Shown: positions 23,188 to 34,753 of the stretch, one piece after another
Numbering within the stretch: the first letter of the stretch is position 1
Layout of the letters: each line of letters begins with the position of its first letter
DNA from: Mastigamoeba balamuthi
Taxonomy: Eukaryota > Evosea > Mastigamoebida > Mastigamoebidae
Assembly: GCA_902651635.1 (NCBI GenBank)
Contig: CACRSC010000056.1
Location: 94,727 to 158,726, forward strand
Direction: 5' to 3'
DNA: 64,000 nt
Notes under the pieces: generated by a model
Told to the model about the DNA's origin: nothing
Database searches by the model: none
The model's input: only the letters and a program-made list of their open reading frames with translations
Translations under genes and position numbers: made by a program

Positions 23188-26026
23188 ATGCTGCAGTGTC
23201 TCGCGCTCGCTTTCCTGACAATCGCCGCCGGGGCGGCTGCTGCGACCATCACTATCGCTTCTGCCTTCGCGCGTGGTCCGTCCTCCTGAGCCACAGTGGC
23301 CCCATTCGCTTCTCCACGCGCTTAGCACCACCGAAACTCCGCACTTCAGGGGGGGAGACTACGCTGTACGCGCAGACAATCGCCAAGTACATCGCATACT
23401 ACTCCGGCCACGAGATCAATCTCTCCTGTGCGTAGGTGCCCTGCCTGAGGCGGTACTCACTCTGCTTCTCGCACACGGGCAGTCGTGACTGGCGGCAACG
23501 GAGCTGCGGCCCTTCAGTGGCTCGAGCAGCAGCCAGCCGACGGCCTGCACGTCGCCACCGTGCAGACGCCGTTCCTGGTGACGCTGCCCATGTACTCGGG
23601 GTGCCCTTACAGGCTTGCAGACGTCTCCGTGGTCTCGTGGAGCTCGTGCGTGGGCCCAACGACCCGTCTGGCGTGGGACTCACACAGAGACCGCAGATTC
23701 ACGCCCTACGTGCTGTTCGTGCATGCAGACACCGCGATCCACACCTGGCCGCAGCTCCTCGACGCTGCCAGGGATGCGGGTGGCCTCGATGTAGCAGGAG
23801 TCTCGCAGCAGATAATGCACGAGAGCCTGAGGCAGCAGAGCACAGGCGCCAGGCACCTCAGGTTCGTTGCTGTCGGGGCTGCGGCCACTGCGGCTGCATT
23901 GCTGCGCAACCGCTCGGTGACGGCCATCTGGGGCACGCCGCCGCTGTACCTCATGAACAAGGACGTCATGCGGCCCCTCGTCGTGGGCTCCGAGGTCACG
24001 TCCGAGACGATGCCCCGCGTGCCGCTCTTCTCGCAGTACGGCATCGACATCAGGGACGGCACAGACCGCGGGCTCGCCGTGTCCTCGAGGGTCCCCGTGG
24101 AGACACAAAAGAAGCTCTCGGAGTGGATCGGCAACGCAGCTGCCAATAGATCGTTCATCCACGAGATGCAGGCACTGGGGTTCATGCCAAAGTACATCGC
24201 CTACCCTCAGACAAACGCGTACACAGCCCTCAAATACAGCTACTACCACGCGTTCCTCTTCCCTCGATGTACACCGGCTGAGATGGACATCTGCACCTCT
24301 CACCTCGCTTGACAGACAACTACACGTGGGTGGCAGCGACGGTGCCCTCTGTCGTGGGGTTTCTCTCGGTGTTCGCTGTGGTCGTATGCAGCGTCGTGGT
24401 GTACCAGAGGAAGCGCAGGATGATGTTCGAGCAGTTTGAGAAGAAGCTTAGCAGACAGGCGCTGGCCATGCAGAGCCCAGCGACCACTGTGCTCACAACC
24501 CTCATGGAGATCCAGCAGTTTGTCCCTCCGGCCCTCCAGTCCAGGCTCTCCGAGGCATCCAAGGTACAGCGCCCTCGCACGTGCCAACGTGCACTAACAT
24601 GCAGTGCCGGAAGCTGCTGGTGTCAGCGAGTCTGAACAAGGTTGACATCACGAAGGGAATGGACAGAGAGGCTGCTGTCTTTTTTAAAGGCATCATCGGA
24701 ACGGAGGCGAGCGCAGCATTCGATAGATCTGCACTCAACGTCACGAAGCGGTCAACCTGGTCGTCCGATCTCATTCGCACACGAGATTCCTCTTTTTCGG
24801 CAGACAATATCGCATGCAACGTTGAGTCCCCGAAGGCAATGGTCAAGGTTGAGCCGTGGTGTCTGACGCACTGGGACACCATCGTGTCGGTGGCGGAGAA
24901 ATACGCAGGGTGGGACTACGACCCGCGAGAGGCCAACAGGGAGTTCGAGGGGCACCTGCTGCAGGCGCTGCTGGTGTTCTTCTTCGCCAGGATGGGGCTG
25001 CTCGAGGCCATGAAGGTGGACAGGAAGACGCTGTGCTGCTGGGCCGAGGCTGTGGAGGACACGTACCTCCCCAACCCCTTCCACAGCCAGCTCCACGCTG
25101 CCGACGTCGTCCAGGCCACCGCCTTCCTCCTCTCCCTCCCCGGAATGTCCAACGTCGTCACCCCCGAGAACGCCTTCGTCGCCCGTGAGTGCTATCTCTC
25201 TCCCTCCCCACTTCTGTTACGTTGCACTGCCTTTCTCTTTGCGCACATGCGTGCCCCCCGAGAACGAACGAGCACTGGACTGACAGCGGGCTGTCGCACG
25301 AATCAGTTGTGTCAGCGGCGGCGCACGACTGCGCGCACCCCGGGCGAACCAACGCGTTTGTGGTGGAGAGCAGGGGAGACCTGGCGATCACGTACAACGA
25401 CAGGTCGGTGCTGGAGAACCACCACCTGGCCACGTTCTTCCGGCTGTGCGCCGTGCCCAGGCAGAACATCTTCAGGAACATGTCCGACGGCACATGCAAG
25501 GCCCTCCGCAAGCGCATCATCGACACCGTCCTCGCCACCGACCTCGCTGGCCATTTTGCCTTCATCGACAACCTCAGCAACAAGCTCTCGGTCAACTTCT
25601 CCCCAGCAACCAGCGCTGAGGACATGGCCACCCTCGTCTGTACCATTCTCAAGGTGTGTGCTCCCCAACGGTCGGTCCTCTTTTCTGACGTCAGATCGCT
25701 GGACTTATGAACAGTGCGCGGACCTGAGCAACTCGGCGAGGCCCCAGGAGGTGTCGCAGTGGTGGTCTGAGCAGATATGCGAGGAGTTCTTCCAGCAGGG
25801 CGACGAGGAGCAGAAGAGGGGCATGAAGATCAGCGCCTTCATGGACAGGAACACCCCACGGATCGCGCGGTCGCAGGTGCTCTTCATAGACAACATACAG
25901 GTCAAGAGTTGGAAGCTTTTCTCGCAGATCGAGCCCGTTCCGGGGCAGCTAGACAATATCCGTCAGAACCACGAGCACTGGGTTCTTCAGGACACGAGGC
26001 GATCTAGAACTACTGCAGGAAAATAA
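23188..26026 (+). CDS. Receptor phosphodiesterase P5: TctC-like ectodomain, TM, class I PDE (inverted copy)
   Basis: The only plus-strand member. The ATG at 23188 starts MLQCLALAFLTIAAGAAA, a signal peptide, running into ATITIASAFARG. Exon 2 gives GGETTLYAQTIAKYIAYYSG. Intron 2 starts GTGCG after NLS, and exon 3 opens VTGGNGAAALQWLEQ. The ectodomain ends near 24270. The TM is at about 24330-24400, followed by QRKRRMMFEQFEKK. The linker (about 24690-24840) is long, basic and unique. PDE motifs are intact: HSQLHAADV (25078-25104), AHDCAHPGRTN, ATDLAGHF, CADLSN and ARSQVLFID. Intron 6 is nearly identical to that of P3 despite the opposite orientation. It converges with P6, whose stop lies 250 bases away. 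Confidence 0.85.
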
Positions 26027-26276
26027 TGAATCGTAGCAGAGCACGATCAAAACATGTATTGCGTATCGCTAAACTGTGTGTGATCTGCAAAAGACCTCTG
26101 CACAACAATTTCCCTGTCTGTTCATCCTTTGTGATTGGGAGTAATGTTTTTCCCACGGAATTCAGATCGAACGCCATAGACTTGGCTGCCACACACGATA
26201 AGACAACGTCAGTTTTCTTCCGGAGTGCCCGAATGGGACCTTTTTCGTAGTCAGAACAACATCTATCGATCACCTA

Positions 26277-29020
26277 TTAGGACTGGTCCTGAAGCCTCCA
26301 GAAGTCGTAGTTTTTGCGGATGTTGTCCAGGAGCTCAGGCACAGGCTCGAACTGCGAGAACAGCTTCCAGATCTTGACCTGTATGTTGTCGATGAAGAGC
26401 ACCTGCGACCGCGCGATCCGTGGGGTGTTCCTGTCCATGAAGGCGCTGATCTTCATGCCCCTCTTCTGCTCCTCGTCGCCCTGCTGGAAGAACTCCTCGC
26501 ATATCTGCTCCGACCACCACTGCGACACCTCCTGGGGCCTCGCCGAGTTGCTCAGGTCCGCACACTGCAGTATGCAAACCATCGATTGTCAAAGAGGCGC
26601 TCCCTCGGGGTTTGGGACCTTAATGACTGTGGATACGAGGGTGGACATGTCCTCTGCACTGGTTGCCGGGGAGAAGTTGACCGAGAGCTTGTTGCTGAGG
26701 TTGTCGATGAAGGCAAAGTGGCCAGCGAGGTCGGTGGCGAGGACAGTCTCGATGATGCGCTTGCGGAGGGCCTTGCAGGTGCCGTCGGACATGTTCCTGA
26801 AGATGTTCTGCCTGGGCACGGCGCACAGGCGGAAGAACGTGGCCAGGTGGTGGTTCTCCAGCACCGACCTGTCGTTGTACGTGATCGCCAGGTCTCCCCT
26901 GCTCTCCACCACAAACGCGTTGGTCCGCCCGGGGTGCGCGCAGTCGTGCGCTGCCGCTGACACAACTGATTCGTTGCGATGCCCCCTGTCAGTCTGGCGT
27001 TCATGCCAACAAAGCAGGTCTGATGGCAAGAGAGCAGAGCAAACAGCGGGAGAGGGCACTGGGAGAGAGCACTCACGGGCAACAAAGGCGTTCTCGGGGG
27101 TGACGACGTTGGACATGCCGGGGAGGGAGAGGAGGAAGGCGGTGGCCTGGACGACGTCTGCAGCGTGGAGCTGGCTGTGGAAGGGGTTGGGGAGGTACGT
27201 GTCCTCCACAGCCTCGGCCCAGCAGCACAGCGTCTTCCTGTCCACCTTCATGGCCTCGAGCAGCCCCATCCTGGCGAAGAAGAACACCAGCAGCGCCTGC
27301 AGCAGGTGCCCCTCGAACTCCCTGTTGGCCTCTCGCGGGTCGTAGTCCCACCCTGTGTATTTCTCCGCCACCGATACGATGTCGTACCAGTGTGCCCAAC
27401 ACCACGGCTCATCTTCGACAGCTGACTGAGTGGCTTTGGACTCGAGTTGGTTCGAGATATGGTCCGAAGACGAGTCAGAACTGCAATCCGGGGTGCCACT
27501 AGCCTCTGTGCACATGATTCCCTTGAGGAAGACGGCCGCCTCTGAGTCAATTCCCTTTGTGATGTCCACCTTGTTCAGGCTCGCCGATACCAATAGCTTA
27601 AGGAGTGTTGAGAATCATTGGAATTGGGGGAATCTGCACTTTTGAGGCATCGAAAAGTCTGGGTTGTAGCGGTGGTGGAACGAACTGCTGGATCTCCATG
27701 ATGGTTGTGAGCACAGTGGTCGCTGGGCTCTGCATGGCCAGCGCCTGTCTGCTCATCTTCTTCTCAAACAGCTCGAACATCATCCTGCGCTTTCTCTGGT
27801 ACATGATTACTCCGCAAACGACCGCAATGAGCACCGACAGGAACCCCACGACAGAGGGCACCGTCGCTGCCACCCACGTGTAGTCGTCTGACTCCGCGAG
27901 GAAATGGAGCGGTGAGCCGAAGCCACAAGGGTCAATTGGAGTGTACATTTTGGGAAGAGGATAGCGTGGTAGTAGTTGTACTTGAGGACAGTGTACTCGT
28001 TGGTCTGCGGGTACTCCATGAACTTCGGGAGAAATCCCAGCGCCTGCATCTCTCGGATGAACGACACGTTCGCCGCTGCGTTGCTGACCCACTGGGACAG
28101 TCGGAGCTGCAAGTCTGGGGGAACCCTGGAGCACGCTGCCAGCCCTCGGTCGGCCCCTTCCCTGATGTCGATGCCGTACTCGGAGAAGAGGGGAACGCGT
28201 GGAAGTGTCTCTGGCGTGACATCGGACCCCATGACGATCGGCCTCATCACGTCCTTGTTCATCAGATAGAGAGGCGGAGTGCCCCACACAGCCATCACGG
28301 TGCGGTTCCTCAGCATCTCGAGGGCGACGATGGACGACCCTGTCTGCAGGAACCGCAGCCGTTTTGCTCTGGAGCACTGGCGGACGAGGCCCATGTGCAT
28401 GTACTGCTGCGTGACCCCGGGAACCACAAGCTCGCCGGCGGCCTCTGCAGCATCCAGCAGCTCCGGCCATGTGTTGATGGTCGTGCTGGCGTGGACAAAG
28501 AGAATTCCGGGAGTAAACCTGTGGATTTCGGGCGAACTGAGCCCCGGAAAAGATGGAGTCTGCTGGGTTCTTACGAGCTCCAGGAGATCACTGAGACATC
28601 GCCGAGGCTGTAAGGGCATCCGGAGTACATGGGCACCGTCACGAGGAATGGCGTTTGTACTGTGGCGATGTGCAGGCCGTCGAGTGGCTGCTGCGCCAGC
28701 CAGTGCAGCGACGTTGCCCCGTTGCCTCCGATCTCGACTGCACGTGGGTCAGGATCCAGAGCAAGGGGCCATGCAGGGCGCACAGGTCAGGTTGACAGGA
28801 TATCCCGAGTAGTAGGAGATGTATTTGGCAATGGTCTGCGCGTAGAGCGTCGTCTCGCCGCCTGAATATGCGATAACGTCGCCACAGGTGTTAGCTCGGG
28901 CGTTGTGCACACAGCTCTACCAAGGCCGTAGCTCGAGGCGAGAGTGATCACGCCCGAGGTGGCTGTCGTGGTGGCGCAGACAAACGCGAGCAGACACAGA
29001 GAGCAGTGCGCGGCAGGCAT
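26277..29020 (-). CDS. Receptor phosphodiesterase P6: TctC-like ectodomain, TM, class I PDE
   Basis: Start ATG 29018-29020 with signal peptide MPAAHCSLCLLAFVC. The ectodomain differs from its relatives in charged positions (YGIDIREGADRGLAACSRVP; WVSNAAANVSFIREM), which may shift ligand preference. The TM is at about 27800-27880. The linker is very Ser/Asp-rich (CSSDSSSDHISN). PDE metal motifs are complete. Exons 6-8 and intron 6 are almost identical to P7 and to the fragment at 15566. The protein ends WRLQDQS, shorter than most copies. Confidence 0.85.
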
Positions 29021-29391
29021 TGCACAATGCAGTTATAGGAAATGGCGGTGATTCCCTCCTCAGCACCAGTACGGGCAGAAATCTATTAATAGTGATTGGA
29101 GGTTGTGCGCGATTCGGGCGCATGCCCTCGTCCATGACCCTCCCCCTGATCTCCAGGGTTCGATATCGAAGGCTCGGGGATAGAGTCAGCGCTAGCGAAA
29201 TGGAGACAACTTGAACACCGTAGAATTTTGACACCACTTTCAGAGAATTCCACAGCCAAGGGCACTTCGCTAACAGCGATGCCTCGCATTCGTGGCACTA
29301 CTTAACTTTACCCGGCGAGAAACGGTGCAGAGTTCATTTGGCCATCAAGAATCCCGTAGTTTTACAAGTGATTCCGCCACCGTTCGCGCCT
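29021..29391. other. Intergenic between P6 and P7
   Basis: 370 bases, AT-richer than the flanking exons, with no gene. TTCGATATCGAA at 29159-29170 is a perfect 12-base palindrome. Confidence 0.5.
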
Positions 29392-32187
29392 CTACTTGTC
29401 GCAGTCCCTCAGGTTTTCTGCTGTGATGCCGGTGGTCACTGACTTGGACCTGTTCATCTGCCCCCAGAAGTCACGATTCTTGCCGATCAGGTCGACAAGC
29501 TCCGGCACGGGCTCGAATTGCGAGAACAGCCTCCATATCTTGATCTGAATGTTGTCGATGAAGATCACCTGCGACCGCGCGATCCGTGGGGTGTTCCTGT
29601 CCATGAAGGCGCTGATCTTCATGCCCCTCTTCTGCTCCTCGTCGCCCTGCTGGAAGAACTCCTCGCATATCTGCTCTGCCCACCACCTTGAGAGCCCCTT
29701 TGGCCTCGCTGAGTTGCTCAGGTCCGCGCACTACCCAAAGATGTGAGTCGAGTAAAATGAGGGAATTCTTGCCTTGATGATTGTGCAGAGCAGAATGTCC
29801 ATGTCCTCGCTGTGAACCGCCGGGAAGAAGTTGACAGAGAGCTTGTTGCTCAGGTTGTCGATGAAGGCAAAGTGGCCAGCGAGGTCGGTGGCGAGGACAG
29901 TGTCGATGATGCGCTTGCGGAGGGCCTTGCAGGTGCCGTCGGACATGTTCCTGAAGATGTTCTGCCTGGGCACAGCGCACAGCCGGAAGAACGTGGCCAG
30001 GTGGTGGTTCTCCAGCACCGACCTGTCGTTGTACGTGATCGCCAGGTCTCCCCTGCTCTCCACCACAAACGCGTTGGTCCGCCCGGGGTGCGCGCAGTCG
30101 TGCGCTGCCGCTGACACAACTGATTCGTTGCGATGCCCCCTGTCAGTCTGGCGTTCATGCCAACAAAGCAGGTCTGATGGCAAGAGAGCAGAGCAAACAG
30201 CGGGAGAGGGCACTGGGAGAGAGCACTCACGGGCAACAAAGGCGTTCTCGGGGGTGACGACGTTGGACATGCCGGGGAGGGAGAGGAGGAAGGCGGTGGC
30301 CTGGACGACGTCAGCGGCGTGGAGCTGGCTGTGGAAGGGGTTGGGGAGGTACGTGTCCTCCACAGCCTCGGCCCAGCAGCACAGCGTCTTCCTGTCCACC
30401 TTCATGGCCTCGAGCAGCCCCATCCTGGCGAAGAAGAACACCAGCAGCGCCTGCAGCAGGTGCCCCTCGAACTCCCTGTTGGCCTCTCGTGGGTCGTAGT
30501 CCCACCCCGTGTATTTTGCCGCCGCCGTCACGATGACTTCGAAGTGCGTGTAGCACCACGGCTCTCCCGGTTCAATGGAGAGTGTTGTTGCCTTTGGATC
30601 AAGTGAACTTGACGATGAGTTGTTCGTCATGGCTGGAGGGCGATCACATGATCCACTCTCATCGGTGAACATGAGGCCCTTGAGGAATACCGCAGCCTCC
30701 TGGTCCATTCCCTTTGTGATGTCCACCTTGTTCAGACTCGCTGACACCAGCAACTGTTCCGCCATTTGTCAGTTGAAGCTGATTGTGTGTGCTGTACCTT
30801 GGAGGCCTCAGTGAGCCTGGGCTGGAGGGCCGGGGGGACAAACTGTTGGATCTCCATGAGGGTTGTGAGCACAGTGGTCGCTGGGCTCTGCATGGCCAGC
30901 GCCTGCCTGCTCATCTTGTCCTCGAACATCTTGAACATCATCCTGCGCTTCCTCTGGTACACGACGACGCAGAAGACGACCACAGTGAACACCGAGAGGA
31001 ACCCCATGACAGAGGGCACCGTCGCTGCCACCCACGTGTAGTCGTCTGAGAGGAGGAGGGAGCACTGAGAAAACTCCTGGGCAGTGAAGCCCGCATTCCG
31101 CATTTGCCGTACACTTGGGAAAGAGAATGGCGTGGTAGTAGTTGTACTTGAGGGCGGTGTACTCGTTTGCGCGCGGGTACATGATGTACTTGGGCAGGAA
31201 CCCCAGCGCCTGCATCTCTCTGATGAACGACACGTTTGCCGCTGCGTTGCCGACCCACTCAGAGAGCTTTTGCTGCGTCTGCACGGGAACCCTCGAAGAC
31301 ACAGCGATCCCGCGATCCGTCCCGTCTGTGATGTCGAGGCCGTACTGCGAGAACAGCGGCACGCGGGGCATCAGCTCCAGAGCGATAGTCGAGCCCATGA
31401 CGATGGGCCGCAGGATGCTCTTGTACAGGAGGTACAGCGGCGGCGACCCCCAGATGGCCGCGACGGAGCGGTTGCGCAGCAGCTTGACGTTGGTCGCCGA
31501 GGCGTCGGTGGCGATGAACCTGAGCGCCTTGGCCCTGGGGTTCTGCTTGTTGATGTTCGAGTGCACAAACTGCTGCGAGATCCCGGCGACGACGAGGCCT
31601 CCAGCGGCCTGCGCGGCGTCGACCAGCTGCGGCCACGTCGTGAAGGACGCGTTGGCGTGCACGAAGAGGACGTAGGGGGCGAACCTGCGCTGGTCTGTCA
31701 GAAGGGAGAGCCCTGGCGTGACTGTTGGGGTCTCACGAGTTCCACGAGAGGGTCGAGACGTCCGAGAGCTTGTACGGGCACCCGGGGTACATGGTCTGCG
31801 TCATGAGGAAGGGCGTCTGCGCGGTGGCAATGTACATGCCGTCGGCAGGCTTCTGCATGAGCCACTGCATCGCGTTGGCCCCGTTGCCTCCCGTCACGAC
31901 TGCTCGACAAGCGTCAGGGCCACTCGGGAGCCACAGGGGCGGAGGGCGCACAGGTGACGTTCACCCGGAGGCCCGAGTAGTACTGGATGTACTTGGCGAT
32001 GGTCTGTGCGTACAGTGCCGTCTCTCCGCCTGCGAACACCAACCAGCAGGCGTTTATCAGTGCCCGAGACGCTTTGCGGAGGCCTGCGTTCGGTACCCGC
32101 AGCGAAGATGGACGCCAGCGTGATGGTTGGCGCTGCAGACACTGCAGTGGAGCCGAGGGCCACGAGGCAGAGGAGCACGCGGTCCAT
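29392..32187 (-). CDS. Receptor phosphodiesterase P7: TctC-like ectodomain, TM, class I PDE
   Basis: The ATG at 32185-32187 gives MDRVLLCLVALGSTAVSA, a signal peptide, then PTITLASIFAAG. The ectodomain departs from the consensus in lobe 2 (STIALELMPRVPLFSQYGLDITDG). The TM is near 30960-31040. The juxtamembrane form is FKMFEDKMSRQ. PDE motifs are intact. Exon 7 is slightly diverged at its 3' end (NFFPAVHSEDMDIL). Intron 6 is of the P1/P6 type. The C-terminus (SVTTGITAENLR) is shared with P4. It is transcribed divergently from thymidine kinase. Its 5' part recurs beyond the second N join (33424-33971). Confidence 0.85.
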
Positions 32188-32972
32188 GAGCAATGCTGTG
32201 GTGCGATGGGTGTTGCGGAGGAAATGGCCCCCGATACCAAGATTAGAGCACTCGTGCGGCAGATGTTCGTGGCTCTTCGGTGCTCGCCCGGTGGCTGGAA
32301 ATGCGGGAGCAGAGTGGCTGGCAGGGCTGGCGCGCCACGCCTGAGGGTCAGGGCGGGGTCGAGGGCGCGGACAGGGACGGAACGGGGTTCCAGGGGCTTG
32401 TTTTGTCCCCTCTTTGCTATTCTCAGCGGCTAAGAATAGCAGCCTTCGTTTCTGTCAGGAGCAATGCTCTTGCGCACTACTGCGCACGGCATGCCAGAAA
32501 TGGCCTTTGCTGCTGTCTTGAGAACAGTGTGAACAACAGAAAGCGCGTTTTGCCTGGTTAGGGCACTGCCGGTGTGCAAAATCAGTCTCACCGGCAATGC
32601 AAACTCAGCCAGCGGTGTCCTCGACAGGTGCGCCAAAAGTCAGCGGCCAGAGTCCGGAGGCTGGGTGGCTGTGCCTCAGAGGAGACTTCCTGGTGCGCAG
32701 ACACAGGGGCTGCAAGAGAGCAGCTGCTCCTTTTCAGAAGGAATGAACGCGGGTTGACGCGGCGCTCTTCGCTCACTCGCCCAGAGACAGAGCGAACCAA
32801 GCCAGACTACGCCGATGGTTCCCGCTGTACCGATTTCTGGAATTGGGAATGTATCTTTGGGGTCTGATATTTAGTGCGGATATTAATTGGCTTTTGATTT
32901 GCGTATCTTGCTGGGTCACATTTTATCCAACGCTTGTGGCGGGAAACGCACGAGCAGCAGAGTCGGGAGGGA
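32188..32972. promoter_or_regulatory. Divergent upstream region of P7 and thymidine kinase
   Basis: About 785 bases between the two start codons, with no gene. The same stretch recurs at 33972-34753 with about 95% identity by eye, as expected for allelic contig ends or a duplicated PDE-TK pair. The 80 bases before the kinase start are AT-rich (GGTCTGATATTTAGTGCGGA). Confidence 0.5.
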
Positions 32973-33422
32973 ATGGGGAGCAAGGGGCAGCAGGGCTCGA
33001 TCGAGGTGATCTTCGGGCCGATGTTCAGCGGCAAGACGACGGAGCTGCTGCGGCGGATCAAGCGGCACACGTACGCGATGAAGAAGTGCCTCGTCATCAA
33101 GTGCGCCCCCTGCCCCTGCACTACCCCCACCCCCCTGCCTCTGCACTGCCCCTGCACCAGCACCCAGCTGCAGCTGCACAAACCCCCTGAGCAACAGACA
33201 CAGCGCAGCACAGCACAACAGCAGACAACAGAGAGCACCCACAGCAGAACAGCAGAGCACAGAGCACAACACACACGACACAGCAGAGAGCACCCACAGC
33301 AGAACAGCAGAACACAACACAGCACACACGACACAACAGAGAGCACCCACAGCACTGCACAGATCACAACACAGCAGAGAGCACCCACAAACAGCACTGC
33401 ACAGAGCACAACACAGCACACA
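32973..33422 (+). CDS. Thymidine kinase, exon 1 only (cut at N join)
   Basis: The ATG at 32973 opens [20 protein letters not shown] with the Walker A motif GPMFSGKT and ends at a GTGCGC donor (33101). The rest is intron 1, filled with an ACA/CAG-rich degenerate repeat that runs into the N at 33423. It is a near copy of the first exon of the complete gene at 34754 and is most likely the same locus on an overlapping contig. Confidence 0.7.
33180..33422. repeat. Degenerate ACA/CAG-rich minisatellite in TK intron 1
   Basis: Irregular tandem blocks of AGAGCACCCACAGCAGAACA and ACACGACACAACAGAG type. Related blocks recur at 34960-35225 and 36283-36500. Two of the five N joins abut this repeat. Confidence 0.75.
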
Positions 33423-33423
33423 N
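33423..33423. other. Single-N assembly join 2
   Basis: 31643-33422 and 33424-35220 carry the same succession: P7 exon 3, P7 5' end, spacer, TK exon 1, minisatellite. The left end lies in the TK intron repeat and the right start lies in a PDE exon 3. Confidence 0.85.
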
Positions 33424-33971
33424 GTAGATTGACGCGTTTGCGTGCACGAAGAGGACGTAGGGTGCGAACCTGCGCTGGTCTGTCAGAAGGAAGCCCACGA
33501 GCTGCTGTTGGGGGCTCACGAGCTCCACGAGAGGGTTGAGACGTCCGAGAGCTTGTACGGGCACCCGGGGTACATGGTCTGCGTCATGAGGAAGGGCGTC
33601 TGCACGGTGGCGATGTACATGCCGTCGGCAGGCTTCTGCGTGAGCCAGTGCATCGCGTTGGCCCCGTTGCCCCCTGTCACGACTGCGCGCCAAGCGTCAG
33701 GGGCACGCGAGAGCCACAGGGGCAAAGGGCGCACAGGTGACGTTCACGCGGAGGCTCGAGTAGAACTGGATGTACTTGGCGATGGTCTGTGCGTACAGCG
33801 TCGTCTCTCCGCCTGAGAACACCCGCAGGCATTTATCAGTGCCCGAGGGAGACGCTTTGCGGAGGCCTGTGTTCGGGTACCGGCAGCGAAGATGGACGCC
33901 AGCGTGATGGTTGGCGCTGCAGTGGAGCCGAGGGCCAGGAGGGCCACGAGGCAGAGGAGTACGCGGTCCAT
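33424..33971 (-). CDS. Receptor phosphodiesterase, 5' exons only (P7-like, cut at N join)
   Basis: An ATG at 33969-33971 gives MDRVLLCLVALLALGSTA, then PTITLASIFAAG. Exon 2 (GGETTLYAQTIAKYIQFYS), exon 3 (PADGMYIATVQTPFLM) and the start of the next exon (FAPYVLFVHANASIY) follow until the N. The signal peptide differs from P7 by a small indel. It is either the second haplotype of P7 or the 5' end of an additional gene. Confidence 0.65.
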
Positions 33972-34753
33972 GAGCAATGCTGTGGTGCTATGGTGTTGCG
34001 GAGGAAATGGCCCCCGATACCAAGTATAGAGCATTCGTGCGGCAGATGTTCATGGCTCTTTGGTGCTCGCCCGGTGGCTGGAAATGCGGGAGCAGAGTGG
34101 CTGGCAGGACTGGCGCGCCATGCGTGAGGGTCAGGGCGGGGTCGAGGGCGCGGACAGGGACGGAACGGGGTTTCAGGGGCTTGTTTTGTCCCCTTTGCTC
34201 GGCAGCCAAGAATAGCAGCCTTCGTTTCTGTCAGGAGCAATGCTCTTGCGCACTGCTGCGCACGGCATGCCAGAAATGGCCTTTGCTGCTGTCTTGAGAA
34301 CAGTGTGAACGAAAGCGCGTAAAGCGCGTTTTGCCTGCGTTAGGCCATGCCGTGTGCAAAAGCAGTCTCACCGGCAATGCAAACTCAGTCGGCGGTGTCC
34401 TCTACAGGTGCGCCAAGTCAGCGGCCATAGTCTTGAGGCTGGGTGGCTGTGCCTCAGAGGAGACTTCCTGGAGCGCAGACACAGGGGCTGCAAGAGAGCA
34501 GCTGCTCCTTTTCAGACGGAGTGAACACCCGGGTCGACGCGGCGCTCTTCGATCAGTCGCCCAGAGACAGAGCGAACCAAGCCAGACTACGCCGATGGTG
34601 CCCGCTGTACCGATTTCTGGAATTGGGATATGTATCTTTGGGGTGGGATATTTAGTGCGGATAATTATCGGCTTCTGATTTGCGTATCTTGCTGGGTCAC
34701 ACTTTATCCAACGCTTGTGGCGGGAGACGCACGAACAGCAGAGTCGGGAGGGA

